From: Niallia endozanthoxylica
GTDB lineage: Bacteria > Bacillota > Bacilli > Bacillales > Cytobacillaceae
DNA: 64,000 nucleotides
Assembly (NCBI RefSeq): GCF_008710145.1
Contig: NZ_VYKL01000015.1
Coordinates: 248,001 to 312,000 of the forward strand
Direction of reading: 5' to 3'
The notes beneath the pieces were generated by a model, which was not told where the DNA came from, ran no database searches, and saw nothing but the letters and a program-made list of their open reading frames with translations. The position numbers and the translations under genes were made by a program. Positions 44,119 to 55,765 of the stretch are shown piece by piece (positions within the stretch are counted from its first letter, which is position 1; each line of letters starts with the position of its first letter).

Positions 44119-46095
44119 TTATTCCGGGTAGGGTACAGCTTCTTCAAGAATGACACTTTTGTCACGCATTACTTTATAACCGGCTGATTCCCCATGAACA
44201 ATGATTAATTCGATAACTTTTCTAGTATTTTCTTGAATATAGAAAGTTTCATCCGCAACTGTCATGCTATTGTTCATATCTTCAATAAAGATTTGAACCT
44301 CCTGTGGCATTCCCTCTACTTCAGGCTCATATGGAATATCAATTTCTTTAGTCACAGTTTTTGGCGGTATTTCCTCAGGACCTTTTGAAATAATGACTGT
44401 AATTTTTGAGCCTTTTTTGACCGCTGTACCAGGTGCCGGTGTTTGGGATATGACAAGACCCTTTGTAACCGTATCACTGAATTGCTCCTGCGAAACATCT
44501 GCCGCTAACCCTTCCGATTCAGCATAAGCTTGTACACCCGAAGCATTAGTCCCAGATAGATCCTTCACTTCAATCATCGCGGGGCCTTTAGAAATCGTAA
44601 ATTCAAGGATTGTTTCATCAGGTACCACTTCTTCTCCTGCTGGATAATTTTGATCTAAAATCATCCCAACACTCGTCTCTTCATCATAAACTTCTTTTTT
44701 CTTAATATCTTTAAAACCCTTTTCTTTTAATAGAGTTACAACATCATCATACATTCTTTCTGTATAGTCCAATAACTCAAATGTCTCTTTTCCGGAGCTT
44801 TCAAAAATAGTGACCGTTGTGCCTTCCTTTACCTTTTTGCCTGCTTTAGGTTCTGTTTTTACAACATAGCCTTCTTCGAGCTCCTCATGGCTTATCTCTT
44901 TTGTGCCACCAATCACAAATCCAGCTGTAACAAGCTCAGTAACAGCTTGATCTAATTCCATACCTGCAACATCCGGAATCTCGATATCCTTCGGAGAGAA
45001 GAGACCTGGTAAAACAGTAATCGTTAACACACTAAGAATAATTAAAAAGCTTAAAATTGAAAATAATATAATCGGCAATTTTTTTCTTTTCTTTTTACTC
45101 TTCCCATTTTCTGTTGCTTTTACAGATGTCTCATCAGAATTCAATTTGAAATCTTTTTCATGAACAATTGTTTCATCAAGATTAGAATAAGGCCCATCAT
45201 CCGTAATAATTGGTATTGCTTTTGTTGCATCTTCATCCATAGGAACTGAAAATTTAGGTTCATCCAAACGTTCTAGATTCAAAGAAGTTCTTATATCATC
45301 CTCCATCTCTTCGACACTTGCATATCGATGGAAAGGATCCTTAGCAGTAGACTTTAAAACAATATTTTCAACACTCTGAGGAATAGATGGATTCCATCTT
45401 CGTAATGAAGGAGTTTCAGACTGCAAATGCTTTAAAGCAATAGAAACAGCTGATTCACCAGAAAATGGAAGCCTACCTGTTAATAATTCAAACATAACAA
45501 TACCGAGTGAATAAATATCTGATTTATTAGTGGCAACTCCCCCTCTAGCTTGTTCTGGCGATAAATAGTGAACGGAGCCGAGCACTGAATTGGTTTGAGT
45601 TATACTCGTTGCACTTAACGCCATTGCAATGCCGAAATCAGTTATTTTGACATTCCCATTCAAGTCCATCAGTATATTTTGCGGTTTAATATCTCGGTGA
45701 ATGATATGATTATGATGCGCGTGTGAAATGGCTGATGTCAGCTGTTGCATAATATCAATGGCTTTTTCAATCGGAATAGGTGAATGATTTTGTATGTATT
45801 CTTTGAGGGTTTGTCCTTTTACATATTCCATGACGATGTAATAAATAGAATTTTCTTCTTCTCCGACATCAAAAATATTCACAATATTTGGATGAGCAAG
45901 GCTTGTAGCCGATTGAGCTTCCCTGTGAAACCTGCGAATAAATTCTTCATTGTCAGCAAAGTCAAGCCGTAACACTTTCACTGCCACATCTCTGTCAAGA
46001 ATCATATCATGAGCTAAATAAACATTAGCCATTCCTCCGCCGCCAACCATCTCCAATATTTTATAGCGGCCGCTTATTCGTTTCCCAATCATCAC
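44119..46095 (-). CDS. prkC: Ser/Thr protein kinase PrkC with PASTA domains
   Basis: The product has 658 residues. An N-terminal kinase domain (glycine loop GGGGMANVYLA, catalytic lysine in VAVKVLRLD, HRDIKPQNILM, DFGIAMALS) is followed by a basic juxtamembrane stretch and one membrane helix (about residues 340-360, PIILFSILSFLIILSVLTIT). Outside are three PASTA repeats and a C-terminal Ig-like domain. In Bacillus it senses muropeptides, aids spore germination and phosphorylates translation factors and RsgA. It starts at GTG overlapping the prpC stop; the next codon is ATG. The plus-strand hairpin element lies directly after its stop. Confidence 0.97.
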   Translation of the reverse strand: MMIGKRISGRYKILEMVGGGGMANVYLAHDMILDRDVAVKVLRLDFADNEEFIRRFHREAQSATSLAHPNIVNIFDVGEEENSIYYIVMEYVKGQTLKEYIQNHSPIPIEKAIDIMQQLTSAISHAHHNHIIHRDIKPQNILMDLNGNVKITDFGIAMALSATSITQTNSVLGSVHYLSPEQARGGVATNKSDIYSLGIVMFELLTGRLPFSGESAVSIALKHLQSETPSLRRWNPSIPQSVENIVLKSTAKDPFHRYASVEEMEDDIRTSLNLERLDEPKFSVPMDEDATKAIPIITDDGPYSNLDETIVHEKDFKLNSDETSVKATENGKSKKKRKKLPIILFSILSFLIILSVLTITVLPGLFSPKDIEIPDVAGMELDQAVTELVTAGFVIGGTKEISHEELEEGYVVKTEPKAGKKVKEGTTVTIFESSGKETFELLDYTERMYDDVVTLLKEKGFKDIKKKEVYDEETSVGMILDQNYPAGEEVVPDETILEFTISKGPAMIEVKDLSGTNASGVQAYAESEGLAADVSQEQFSDTVTKGLVISQTPAPGTAVKKGSKITVIISKGPEEIPPKTVTKEIDIPYEPEVEGMPQEVQIFIEDMNNSMTVADETFYIQENTRKVIELIIVHGESAGYKVMRDKSVILEEAVPYPE

Positions 46096-46850
46096 TCTAC
46101 ATCACCCTTAATGCCAACAGGACCATATTCAACAATAATGAGTGTAATATTATCCTCACCGCCATGATTATTAGCGAGCTTAACAAGGGAATGTGCCTTT
46201 ACCTCAATTTCCAAATCATTTTTCAGAATATCGACTATTTCCGTTTCCGTTACCTTATTAGATAATCCATCAGAACAAAGTAAAAGACGGTCACCCTCTT
46301 CAAAAAGAATCGTTTTAATATCCATTTCAACTGAAATTTCAGTACCTAACGCTCTTAATAATACATTCTTACGAGGATGATGTTCAGCATCTTCTTTCGA
46401 AATCTCTCCGGAACGTACAAGTTCATTAACAAGTGAATGATCTTCTGTTACCTGAGAGAACCCAGTCTCATTTAAAATATAACAGCGACTATCCCCTATA
46501 TGAGCGATGGTGGAAAATAGATCAGTAACAATTGCTGCCACAATAGTTGTCCCCATTCCCTCGCATTCGGAATGTTTTTTCGAATGTTCATAAAGGACCC
46601 TATTGACTTGATTGATATGATTCTTCAGCCAGTTCTCGGCTTGGTCAGCCGTTTCAATTCTAACTGTTTTTTCCCATTCCTCCTGCAGCTTTATTAAAGC
46701 CATTTTACTAGCAACATCGCCTGCACGATGCCCTCCCATCCCATCTGCTACAATGGCAAGGCGTTGCCCAGATTGGCTAATAAATACACCGCCGCTGTCT
46801 TCATTATGCTGACGAACCTTTCCTTTGTCTGTCACGAAAATAGTCTTCAT
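46092..46850 (-). CDS. prpC: PP2C-type Ser/Thr phosphatase PrpC
   Basis: The product has 252 residues from MKTIFVTDKGKVRQHNEDSG. GAGGTGAAG upstream selects this ATG over one 20 codons earlier. It removes phosphates from PrkC and its substrates. PP2C metal-binding motifs are present: RQHNEDSG, VADGMGGHRAGD, GMGTTIV, HIGDSRCY, LLLCSDGLSN and GGEDNITLI. It overlaps prkC by four bases, coupling phosphatase and kinase. Confidence 0.97.
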   Translation of the reverse strand: MKTIFVTDKGKVRQHNEDSGGVFISQSGQRLAIVADGMGGHRAGDVASKMALIKLQEEWEKTVRIETADQAENWLKNHINQVNRVLYEHSKKHSECEGMGTTIVAAIVTDLFSTIAHIGDSRCYILNETGFSQVTEDHSLVNELVRSGEISKEDAEHHPRKNVLLRALGTEISVEMDIKTILFEEGDRLLLCSDGLSNKVTETEIVDILKNDLEIEVKAHSLVKLANNHGGEDNITLIIVEYGPVGIKGDVE

Positions 46851-46854
46851 ATCT

Positions 46855-47946
46855 TCACCTCGTCTCTTCTTTTCGTTCCTTTGCACGCAACTGTCCACAT
46901 GCTGCATCAATATCAGATCCTTGTTCCCGACGAATAGTTACATTCACACCAGCATCTTTCAACGTTTTTTCAAATAGAAAAATTTGATCACGCGGTGTGC
47001 GGACATAATCACGTTCAGGAACATAATTGACCGGAATTAAATTAACATGACATTTTACATCTTTTATTAAACTGGCTAATTCTTTGGCATGTTCAACCTG
47101 ATCGTTGACTCCTCCAAATAACCCGTATTCAAAGCTAACCCGACGGCCTGTTTTATTTATATAATATCGAACAGCTTCCATCAAATCCGGAAGTTTATAT
47201 GCCTTATTAATCGGCATTAACCGGCTCCGTAATTCGGTATTTGGTGCATGCAATGAGATAGCAAAGTTAATTTGCATATTCTCATCAGCAAATTGATAGA
47301 TTTTCGGAATAATCCCACTCGTTGAAACAGTGATATGTCTTGCACCTATATTTAAGCCTTGATCATGATTAATTATCTTTAAAAAAGAGAGCATATTGTC
47401 AAAGTTATCAAATGGCTCACCAATTCCCATAATGACAACAGAGCTGACTCGTTCCTCTGTTTCATCAAGGGCCTGTTGAACTTTAACCACCTGCGAGACG
47501 ATTTCACCTGCTTCTAAATGTCGCTTAAGACCCCCAAGAGTTGAGGCGCAAAACGTACAGCCAATCCTACAACCCACTTGCGTAGTAACACAAACTGAAT
47601 TTCCATAGTCATGCCGCATTAATACAGTCTCAATAGAATAACCATCGTGAAGTTCGAATAAAAATTTAATCGTTCCGTCAGCTGATTCCTGCTTAATAAT
47701 TGTATTTAGAGTTGTCAAAGTAAAATGCTCCGAGAGCATATCCCGTAAATTCTTAGATAAATTACTCATTTGAGCAAAATCAGACACTCTTTTTTTATAT
47801 AACCAATCAAAAATCTGCTCCGCTCTAAATGCTTTCTCATTCTGTTCCTTTAACCATTCCTTTAACTCTGAAAGCTGTAGCGAATAGATGGATGGCTTTT
47901 GGCTTAATTCTGTTATAGTCTCCTGTGTGGTCATTTTCTCCATCAT
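46855..47946 (-). CDS. rlmN: Dual-specificity rRNA/tRNA (adenine-C2) methyltransferase RlmN
   Basis: The product has 363 residues. RlmN is a radical-SAM enzyme that methylates A2503 of 23S rRNA and A37 of some tRNAs. The CxxxCxxC cluster motif is in [11 protein letters not shown]; the two further cysteines needed for methyl transfer are in the C-terminal part (DAACGQLRA) and mid-protein. The C-terminus [12 protein letters not shown] is the same as I recall for B. subtilis YloN. It begins right after the rsmB stop and ends five bases before prpC. Confidence 0.97.
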   Translation of the reverse strand: MMEKMTTQETITELSQKPSIYSLQLSELKEWLKEQNEKAFRAEQIFDWLYKKRVSDFAQMSNLSKNLRDMLSEHFTLTTLNTIIKQESADGTIKFLFELHDGYSIETVLMRHDYGNSVCVTTQVGCRIGCTFCASTLGGLKRHLEAGEIVSQVVKVQQALDETEERVSSVVIMGIGEPFDNFDNMLSFLKIINHDQGLNIGARHITVSTSGIIPKIYQFADENMQINFAISLHAPNTELRSRLMPINKAYKLPDLMEAVRYYINKTGRRVSFEYGLFGGVNDQVEHAKELASLIKDVKCHVNLIPVNYVPERDYVRTPRDQIFLFEKTLKDAGVNVTIRREQGSDIDAACGQLRAKERKEETR

Positions 47947-49296
47947 TTACCCCTTCTTCCTTAAACAAGCAATATAAAAACCATCTGAATTCATATACTG
48001 CGGTAAAATTTGCATTTCACCGTTTTCTACATATGGTTTTATTTTATCAGGCATTCGATCTCTTACTGTTAAGTCTCTTTCAAATTCAGCGTGCTGTCTT
48101 AAAAACTCTTCAACCACCTGCTGATTTTCTTCCTGATCAATTGTACATGTACTGTAAACTAGAATACCACCTTTTTTTAATAAAGGGGAAACAGATTCTA
48201 TTAATGATTTTTGAATTTTTTGCAGTTGAAATACGTCTTCTTCTTTTTTTGTGTATTTAATATCTGGTTTTCTTCTCATAACACCAAGTCCGGAACAAGG
48301 AGCATCCAGAAGAATACGGTCAAAGGATTCTTTTTCAAAATGCTCTTGAACATGACGGCTATCAAGTGTTTTTGCTTTTATATTCGGCAAATCTAGTCTT
48401 TCGGCATTTTCACGTATCAACTTAACCTTATGTTCATGTAAATCAAGAGAAATTACCTCACCTGTACCATGTAATCTCTCTGCAATATGAGTAGTTTTGC
48501 CTCCGGGTGCCCCGCAGGCATCAAGCACATACTGATTCTCTTTAACGCCAAGAGAAAGAGCAACTAGCATGGAGCTTTCATCTTGAATTGTTAAGAATCC
48601 CTGTCTAAATACTTCGGAGTTTGCCAGATTTCCTTTGTAGCAAAGAATTGCCTCAGGTACAACTGGGCTTGCTTCAACTGCAAAACCTTCTTCCTCTAAA
48701 AGTGCTAGACATTTATCCCGGCTTATTTTCGTTGTATTCACACGGCCAGTCATGACAGGGGCTGTTAAATTTAGTTCACACATCTCTTTCGTGTTTTCAT
48801 AGCCAAATTGCTGGACCCAGCGTTTGACAAGCCAAAGCGGATGACTTGTTGATACCGAGAGCCTCTCTGTTGGATCTTCAATTGTCTCAAAGGAAGGAAT
48901 CCCTTCTCTTTGGATACTTCGGAGGACACCATTAATCAGACTGGAAATTCCTTTATGCCCACGTTTTTTAGCAATCTCGACAGCCTCAAATATTGCCGCC
49001 CGGTCCGGTATTTTATCTAAATACACCATTTGATAAACGGTCATCCTTAATAATTGTCTAACCCAATTTTCCACTTTTTTATTTTTCAATAAAAAAGGTG
49101 ATAGATAAAAATCAAGCGTCATTTTTCTTTGCAGGGTACCGTACGTTAATTCCGTTAATAAACCAATGTCTTTTGATTCGAGCTCATTTTTTTTAATGAC
49201 ATTATTCAAAAGGAGGTTACTATAGGATTGATTTTTTTCGATTAACTCCAAAATCTCAAGTGCTGCTTCACGAACATTTTTCCGTTTATTTTTCAT
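47947..49296 (-). CDS. rsmB: 16S rRNA (cytosine-967-C5)-methyltransferase RsmB
   Basis: The product has 449 residues. An N-terminal NusB-like RNA-binding domain (about residues 1-140) is joined to a SAM-dependent methyltransferase with [30 protein letters not shown] (first catalytic Cys) and [12 protein letters not shown] (second Cys). The start overlaps the end of fmt by 11 bases. It is part of the run def-fmt-rsmB-rlmN-prpC-prkC. Confidence 0.97.
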   Translation of the reverse strand: MKNKRKNVREAALEILELIEKNQSYSNLLLNNVIKKNELESKDIGLLTELTYGTLQRKMTLDFYLSPFLLKNKKVENWVRQLLRMTVYQMVYLDKIPDRAAIFEAVEIAKKRGHKGISSLINGVLRSIQREGIPSFETIEDPTERLSVSTSHPLWLVKRWVQQFGYENTKEMCELNLTAPVMTGRVNTTKISRDKCLALLEEEGFAVEASPVVPEAILCYKGNLANSEVFRQGFLTIQDESSMLVALSLGVKENQYVLDACGAPGGKTTHIAERLHGTGEVISLDLHEHKVKLIRENAERLDLPNIKAKTLDSRHVQEHFEKESFDRILLDAPCSGLGVMRRKPDIKYTKKEEDVFQLQKIQKSLIESVSPLLKKGGILVYSTCTIDQEENQQVVEEFLRQHAEFERDLTVRDRMPDKIKPYVENGEMQILPQYMNSDGFYIACLRKKG

Positions 49297-50242
49297 AGTA
49301 ATCCCCTAATCGTATACCTATGGTCAAATCACTTCCAGCGCCTCTTAAAAATTGACCTGTAGTCATCTTTTTCTTACCAGACGGCTGTAATTCCTTGACT
49401 TTTACAGATATCTGATTTCCTGTTGCGACGATAAATCCATCCTCTTCAATTCTGACAATGGTTCCAGGAGCTTCATTTACTTGTAATGGAATTTTTTCAG
49501 ACTGCCAAATTTTCAACACACTGTCTTGCAGCGTTGTATAGGCTCCAGGCCAAGGGTTTAGTCCACGAATGTGGTTATAAATTTCTTCCCCAGACTTCGT
49601 CCAATCAATCTTCTCCTGCTCCCTTTTAATATTAGATGCAAATGTCGCTTCCTCTTCATTTTGTTGAATGGGTGTCAATTCCCCATTAATAAGCTTTGGC
49701 AATGTGTCTGATAATAGTTCGGCACCTGCTTCACTCAGTTTGTCATGCATTGTACCTACATTATCTTGTTCTAAAATAGCTACCTCTACCTGTGTTAAGA
49801 TATCCCCGGCATCTAGTTTTTCAGCCATATACATAATTGTGATACCCGTTTTTTCCTTCCCTTGCAGGATTGCATAGTGAATCGGGGCACCGCCGCGAAG
49901 CTCAGGCAAAAGAGATGCATGAACATTGATACAGCCATACCGAGGAGCATCCAGAAGCTGCTTTGGCAGAATTTGACCAAAGGCTGCTGTCACAATCAAG
50001 TCTGGCTGCAAGTCCAATATAGGCTGTAATTCTTCAGGACGCCGGATTTTTTCCGGCTGAAATACCGGTATCCCATGTTCTAACGCCTCAACTTTAACTG
50101 GAGGTGGTGTTAAAACTTTCTTTCTGCCTACAGGCCTGTCTGGCTGGGTGACGACTCCTATCACATCGTAGCCATCTTCAATAATTTTTCTTAATACCGG
50201 TACAGAAAAGTCCGGTGTTCCCATAAATACAATTTTGGTCAT
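49286..50242 (-). CDS. fmt: Methionyl-tRNA formyltransferase
   Basis: The product has 318 residues. Fmt formylates initiator Met-tRNA with 10-formyl-tetrahydrofolate. The N-terminal Rossmann domain has [14 protein letters not shown] and the catalytic [20 protein letters not shown] with Asn, His and the later Asp in EKLDAGDIL. The C-terminal OB-like domain binds tRNA. Its ATG overlaps the def stop (ATGA), so the formylase and deformylase genes are coupled. Confidence 0.98.
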   Translation of the reverse strand: MTKIVFMGTPDFSVPVLRKIIEDGYDVIGVVTQPDRPVGRKKVLTPPPVKVEALEHGIPVFQPEKIRRPEELQPILDLQPDLIVTAAFGQILPKQLLDAPRYGCINVHASLLPELRGGAPIHYAILQGKEKTGITIMYMAEKLDAGDILTQVEVAILEQDNVGTMHDKLSEAGAELLSDTLPKLINGELTPIQQNEEEATFASNIKREQEKIDWTKSGEEIYNHIRGLNPWPGAYTTLQDSVLKIWQSEKIPLQVNEAPGTIVRIEEDGFIVATGNQISVKVKELQPSGKKKMTTGQFLRGAGSDLTIGIRLGDYYEK

Positions 50243-50724
50243 TCTTCCTCCACCTCCTGAAGTTCTTTTTCATCTATATACCTAGTTACCTTTGATGTAA
50301 ACAAGATGCCATGCAAATGATCGATTTCATGCTGTATGGCACGAGCAAGAAAATCTTCAGCTTCGAGTGTAAACGTTCGCCCTTTCCGGTCCTGTGCTTT
50401 TACTTTTACATAATAAGGACGGCTTACCTCCCCATACAAACCAGGGAAACTTAAACATCCTTCAACACCCGTTTGTTCACCCTTTGTTTCAAGGATTTCC
50501 GGGTTAATCATTTCTATCGTGCCTGAGCCGTCATCAATATCAACGATAGCAATTTGCTCATCCACACCAACCTGCGGTGCCGCCAAACCGACACCATCAA
50601 ATTCAATCATCGTATCATACATATCATTCAAAAGCTTCTTCAACTTATTACTAAAGTCTGTTACTGGTTTACACGGCTGTTCTAATATCTCCGCCGGGTG
50701 CATGACAATCTTTTTAACTGCCAA
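50239..50724 (-). CDS. def: Peptide deformylase
   Basis: The product has 161 residues. It removes the N-formyl group from new proteins. Three metal-site motifs are visible: [18 protein letters not shown] (Cys ligand) and QHEIDHLHG (two His and Glu). The TTG start (50724-50722) has GGGGAGG upstream. It follows priA after 152 bases; that gap holds a small GC-rich stem-loop and no gene. Confidence 0.98.
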   Translation of the reverse strand: MAVKKIVMHPAEILEQPCKPVTDFSNKLKKLLNDMYDTMIEFDGVGLAAPQVGVDEQIAIVDIDDGSGTIEMINPEILETKGEQTGVEGCLSFPGLYGEVSRPYYVKVKAQDRKGRTFTLEAEDFLARAIQHEIDHLHGILFTSKVTRYIDEKELQEVEEE

Positions 50725-50876
50725 TTTAGTTCCTCCCCTGTTTTTCCATTTTTACGTCCAGCCCTTGCGGCTAAGGACCCAAAGTCTTAGGCTGTCTGCC
50801 TCTATACAAGCTCTACATTTTCTTAATAGTTTTTCCAATTTTCTTGAATCATAACATTTAATATACAATTTATTGT

Positions 50877-53291
50877 CTACATGAGGATATAAGGATTCTT
50901 ATCAATGGCTATTTGAAGACCTGACTGGTGCATATCCTGTTGATGATGATCGAGAACTGTTTTTAGGACATCCGTTAATTTCGGTTCACGTTTATACTTA
51001 ATCAAGCACTGATAGCGGTACCGATTATTCAATCTTGGAATCGGAGATGCAACAGGACCTAAAACGACGGCTTCATTTGACAACCTCGAGGTAATAAACC
51101 CCGTTATTTTCTCCGTTACATCTACTGTTTTCATCAATTCTTCATGGCTGACTGTTATTAAGGCAATATAATAAAACGGAGGGTATTTATGAACCTTTCG
51201 AATCATCATTTCCCGCTCATAAAATTGATCAAAGTCCTGTTCACCCGCGAGCTCAATACTATAATGCTCAGGCGTATAAGTTTGAATCACCACTTCACCT
51301 GCCAGCTCATGCCTTCCTGCCCGACCACTTACCTGTGTTAATAGTTGAAAGGTCTTTTCTGATGACCGAAAATCCGGCAGATGAAGCATCGTATCAGCTG
51401 ATAATACACCAACTAATGTAATATTAGGAAAATCAAGGCCTTTTGCAATCATTTGCGTACCCAGCAAAATATCAGCTCGTCCTTCCTGAAATTGCGTTAA
51501 CAGCTTTTCATGTGCCCCTTTTCTAGATGTTGTATCAACATCCATCCGAATCACTCTTGCCCCAGGAAAGACTTTCGCAATTTCTTCTTCAACCTTTTGT
51601 GTACCTGTCCCGAAATAACGAATATGGTCGCTGGCACATTCCGGACAGGTTGTCGGAACAATTGATTCATAACCACAATAATGACATTTCATTTGCTGAT
51701 TAAAGCGATGGTAGGTTAAAGAAATATCACAATTAGGACATTGCAGCACAAGCCCGCAGTCACGACACATCACAAAGGAAGAATGCCCGCGCTTATTCAA
51801 AAACAGGACAGTCTGTTCTTTTTTTTCTAAACGGTCTTGTATTTTTTCATGCAGTACACGAGAAAACATCGAACGATTGCCTTCTCTTAGCTCTTCACGC
51901 ATATCGACAATATCCACATGGGGCAAATGACGCTCGTTCATTCGTTTTGATAAGGTTAAGAGCTGATAGACACCTTTTTTCGCACGGGCGAATGTTTCTA
52001 ACGAAGGTGTCGCACTGCCTAATACAACTGGACAATTGTAACGCTTAGCCCTTTCAATGGCTACGTCACGTGCATGATACCTTGGGTTATCCTCCTGCTT
52101 GTAGCTCGTTTCATGCTCTTCATCTATAATAATAATCCCTAAATTTTCAAACGGAGCAAAGACAGCTGAACGTGCACCTACAACCACTTTGACTTCTTTT
52201 CGTTGTATTTTTCTCCATTCATCATATTTTTCTCCTACTGATAATCCGCTGTGAAGAACTGCTACTCTATCTCCAAAACGACCTTTAAAGCGATTGACCA
52301 TCTGAGCTGTTAATGATATTTCAGGTACAAGGACAATGCCTTCCCGCCCATCCTCAAGCACACGTTGGATTGATTGTAAATATACTTCGGTTTTTCCGCT
52401 GCCAGTTACTCCATATAAGAGGAAGACATCATGTTTTTTCTCTTCTAACGCAGCTAAAATCGGTTGAATAGCCTGTGACTGATCACTAGTCAACTGCAAA
52501 GGCTCCGTTTTTTCAATATCACGGTCCCTATAGGGATCACGATAAACCTCCCTTGTTTGTTCCGTTAAGATACCTTTTTCAAGCAGCCCCTTAATCACAG
52601 CACTTGAAACCCCTAAGATGGACATAACTTTTTGTCTTTCCATCGGCTCATGGTGTTCAATAAAATGGTCAATCAATTTTAGCTGCTTCACATTGCGGCT
52701 TGGAAACTCCGAACGAATCTTCTGCAATTCTTTGTTTGTGACAGCTGGTGCAACCATCTTTATTGTTTTCTTTTTTACTCTTTCTTTCACTTCATATAAA
52801 ACTTCAAGCACATCGTTTGCAATTTCCTTTTGTAATAACGAAAGTTCATTTCCTTTACTTACTTCTTCCCATTTAATGACGTCACCATTAGAAAAAAGGG
52901 ATTGTAAAACAGAGGGCAGCATGGCAAGATGTGAGCGGTTTTTCAATCTTACCTTTTTCTCGTATTTTGCCTTTAATGCAGGAGGAAGCATCACTTGAAA
53001 AGCAGAAATCTTATAGCATAACGTCTTTTCAGTTAACCAATCCGACAGTAAAAGAAGTTCCTCGTTCAATACCGGTTCAATATCCATCAACTCACTGATT
53101 TCTCTTAGCTTTGGAAATTGTGACTTTTCGGCAATTTCAATCACAAACCCCTGAACCTTACGGGGACCAAAAGGAACAATCACACGCATTCCAGGCACTA
53201 AGACATTCATAAGCCTGTTAGGAATCCTATAGTCAAAGGGTCTGTTTGTTTGCTTTGCCGGTACATCAACAATCACTTTTGCCACTGCCAT
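50877..53291 (-). CDS. priA: Primosomal replication restart helicase PriA
   Basis: The product has 804 residues from MAVAKVIVDVPAKQTNRPFD. PriA recognises stalled forks and reloads the replicative helicase through DnaD and DnaB. An N-terminal 3'-end-binding domain is followed by the helicase core with GVTGSGKTEVYL, IIDEEHETSYK and QVSGRAGRHE. The zinc-binding insert has paired cysteines (CRDCG, CPNCD, CHYCG, CPEC). Its ATG overlaps the coaBC stop by one base (TAATG). Confidence 0.97.
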   Translation of the reverse strand: MAVAKVIVDVPAKQTNRPFDYRIPNRLMNVLVPGMRVIVPFGPRKVQGFVIEIAEKSQFPKLREISELMDIEPVLNEELLLLSDWLTEKTLCYKISAFQVMLPPALKAKYEKKVRLKNRSHLAMLPSVLQSLFSNGDVIKWEEVSKGNELSLLQKEIANDVLEVLYEVKERVKKKTIKMVAPAVTNKELQKIRSEFPSRNVKQLKLIDHFIEHHEPMERQKVMSILGVSSAVIKGLLEKGILTEQTREVYRDPYRDRDIEKTEPLQLTSDQSQAIQPILAALEEKKHDVFLLYGVTGSGKTEVYLQSIQRVLEDGREGIVLVPEISLTAQMVNRFKGRFGDRVAVLHSGLSVGEKYDEWRKIQRKEVKVVVGARSAVFAPFENLGIIIIDEEHETSYKQEDNPRYHARDVAIERAKRYNCPVVLGSATPSLETFARAKKGVYQLLTLSKRMNERHLPHVDIVDMREELREGNRSMFSRVLHEKIQDRLEKKEQTVLFLNKRGHSSFVMCRDCGLVLQCPNCDISLTYHRFNQQMKCHYCGYESIVPTTCPECASDHIRYFGTGTQKVEEEIAKVFPGARVIRMDVDTTSRKGAHEKLLTQFQEGRADILLGTQMIAKGLDFPNITLVGVLSADTMLHLPDFRSSEKTFQLLTQVSGRAGRHELAGEVVIQTYTPEHYSIELAGEQDFDQFYEREMMIRKVHKYPPFYYIALITVSHEELMKTVDVTEKITGFITSRLSNEAVVLGPVASPIPRLNNRYRYQCLIKYKREPKLTDVLKTVLDHHQQDMHQSGLQIAIDKNPYILM

Positions 53292-54496
53292 TAACGCTGT
53301 TCCTTCATAAGCAAACATACTTCATCTATAATTTTACTTGCTACTTCTTTTTTTGATAGAATAGGAAACTCCTTTGTTACCCCGTCTTTTCTGTAAAAAG
53401 TTACGATATTGGTATCCGTTCCAAAACCTGCCCCTTCTGTTTTTACATTATTTGCAACAATCATATCAGCATTTTTACTCGTTAATTTTTTTCTCGCATA
53501 TTCACTGACATGATCTGTTTCAGCAGCAAATCCAATCAAGAGCTGCTTGTCTTTTCTTTGACCAAGCTCCATTAAGATATCCTTCGTTCGCTCTAGTTCT
53601 ATCACTTGTTCTCCAGGCTGTTTTTTTATTTTATGATCCGCATAATTCTTCGGACGATAATCGGCAACAGCAGCTGACTTAATGACAATATCAGCATCAT
53701 TATATTGGCTGATAACCGCTTCATACATTTCCTGTGCACTCTCTACTTTTACAACATGTATCCCTTGCGGCGGTGCCAGTGAAACTGGACCGGATATTAA
53801 AATCACTTCAGCACCTGCTTTTGCTGCTTCCTCTGCAACGGCATAACCCATTTTTCCTGTTGAATGGTTTGTCAGGTAGCGAACAGGGTCAATTTTTTCT
53901 CTAGTTGGGCCGGCTGTGATTATTATTTTTTTACCTGAAAGCCTTTCATCCTTTTGATGAAAAAACGCATTTATTTTTGCAACAATGTTCTCTGGTTCTT
54001 CTAGTCTTCCTTTTCCAACATACCCGCACGCTAAGTACCCCTCACCAGGTTCAATAAACGAATAGCCATATTCTAATAAAGCAGCCATATTTCTTTGTAC
54101 TGCAGGGTGGCTATACATATGAACATTCATTGCCGGAGCAATCCAGACAGGAACTGTTGCAGCGAGTAAGGTTGTCGAAATCATATCATCCGCAATTCCG
54201 CCTGCCAGTTTACCAATGATATTAGCTGTCGCCGGGGCAACAAGTATGATATCTGCCCAGTCAGCCAAATCAATATGGGCTATTTTTTTGGAATCCTTTT
54301 CGTCAAAGGTGTCAGTATACACATCATTTCGAGATAAAGCTTGAAAGGTTAGTGGCGCTACAAATTCACAAGCTGATTTGCTTAAAATGACACGCACATC
54401 CGCACCTTCCTGGGTGAGTTTACTCGTCAAAGCTGCCGCCTTATATACAGCAATGCCACCTGTGACACACAATAAAATATTTTTTCCATTTAGCAT
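53291..54496 (-). CDS. coaBC: Bifunctional CoaBC (phosphopantothenoylcysteine synthetase/decarboxylase)
   Basis: The product has 401 residues from MLNGKNILLCVTGGIAVYKA; GGGGGTC upstream supports this over an ATG five codons earlier. It makes 4'-phosphopantetheine in coenzyme A synthesis. The N-terminal flavoprotein decarboxylase has GGIAVYKA, the AHIDLADWADIILVAPATAN segment and PAMNVHMY; the C-terminal synthetase has TAGPTREKIDPVRYLTNHS and KSAAVADYRP. It follows rpoZ after a 100-bp gap that contains two hairpins. Confidence 0.97.
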   Translation of the reverse strand: MLNGKNILLCVTGGIAVYKAAALTSKLTQEGADVRVILSKSACEFVAPLTFQALSRNDVYTDTFDEKDSKKIAHIDLADWADIILVAPATANIIGKLAGGIADDMISTTLLAATVPVWIAPAMNVHMYSHPAVQRNMAALLEYGYSFIEPGEGYLACGYVGKGRLEEPENIVAKINAFFHQKDERLSGKKIIITAGPTREKIDPVRYLTNHSTGKMGYAVAEEAAKAGAEVILISGPVSLAPPQGIHVVKVESAQEMYEAVISQYNDADIVIKSAAVADYRPKNYADHKIKKQPGEQVIELERTKDILMELGQRKDKQLLIGFAAETDHVSEYARKKLTSKNADMIVANNVKTEGAGFGTDTNIVTFYRKDGVTKEFPILSKKEVASKIIDEVCLLMKEQR

Positions 54497-54539
54497 AGAT
54501 CTGACCCCCATTTACAGTATTCTACAACACATTCACACC

Positions 54540-54560
54540 TTTGCATTGTCATAATGCAAA
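54540..54560. other. Perfect hairpin between rpoZ and coaBC
   Basis: TTTGCATT (54540-54547) pairs with AATGCAAA (54553-54560) around GTCAT. It sits directly after the rpoZ terminator on the minus strand, in the place where a coaBC promoter or leader would be. It lacks a T run, so it may be an operator or leader stem. Confidence 0.5.
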
Positions 54561-54589
54561 AGAAAAGGGTCTGACATGGTCAGCCCTTT
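54561..54589 (-). terminator. Intrinsic terminator after rpoZ
   Basis: AAAGGG (54564-54569) pairs with CCCTTT (54584-54589) and CTGAC (54571-54575) with GTCAG (54579-54583), with one bulged T. The minus strand then reads TCTTTTGC. Confidence 0.7.
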
Positions 54590-54596
54590 CTTCCTT

Positions 54597-54818
54597 TTAT
54601 TCATACCTTGAACCTAAATTTCTATCTGCTAAGCGATAAATCAATTTGTCAGCATTAATTTCCTCTAGTGCTTTACCCACATTTTTATGAGAAATATAAC
54701 GGTTTAATAGTGTGGATTCTCCTAATTGCATTTGACGTGCCCGCTTAGCTGCAACCGATACTAAAGAGTATTTACTATCTATTTTTGTCATTAAAGAATC
54801 AATTGATGGATCTAACAT
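54597..54818 (-). CDS. rpoZ: RNA polymerase omega subunit
   Basis: The product has 73 residues ([20 protein letters not shown] and on). Omega helps fold and keep the beta' subunit. The conserved [16 protein letters not shown] and [13 protein letters not shown] segments are present. It follows gmk by one base, the usual Firmicute arrangement remA-gmk-rpoZ. Confidence 0.97.
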   Translation of the reverse strand: MLDPSIDSLMTKIDSKYSLVSVAAKRARQMQLGESTLLNRYISHKNVGKALEEINADKLIYRLADRNLGSRYE

Positions 54819-54819
54819 A

Positions 54820-55705
<886 letters not shown>

Positions 55706-55765
55706 CTGATTTTCCTCCTATATCAGTTAATTAGTTTCACCCTGACAATTATTTTTAAACAAGCA

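Noticed and set aside
44119-44124. TTTAT on both sides of the hairpin element as a target-site duplication
   Set aside because: The right-hand TTTAT lies in the prkC stop region, and IS200/IS605-type elements do not duplicate targets; it may be chance or part of the right-end recognition.
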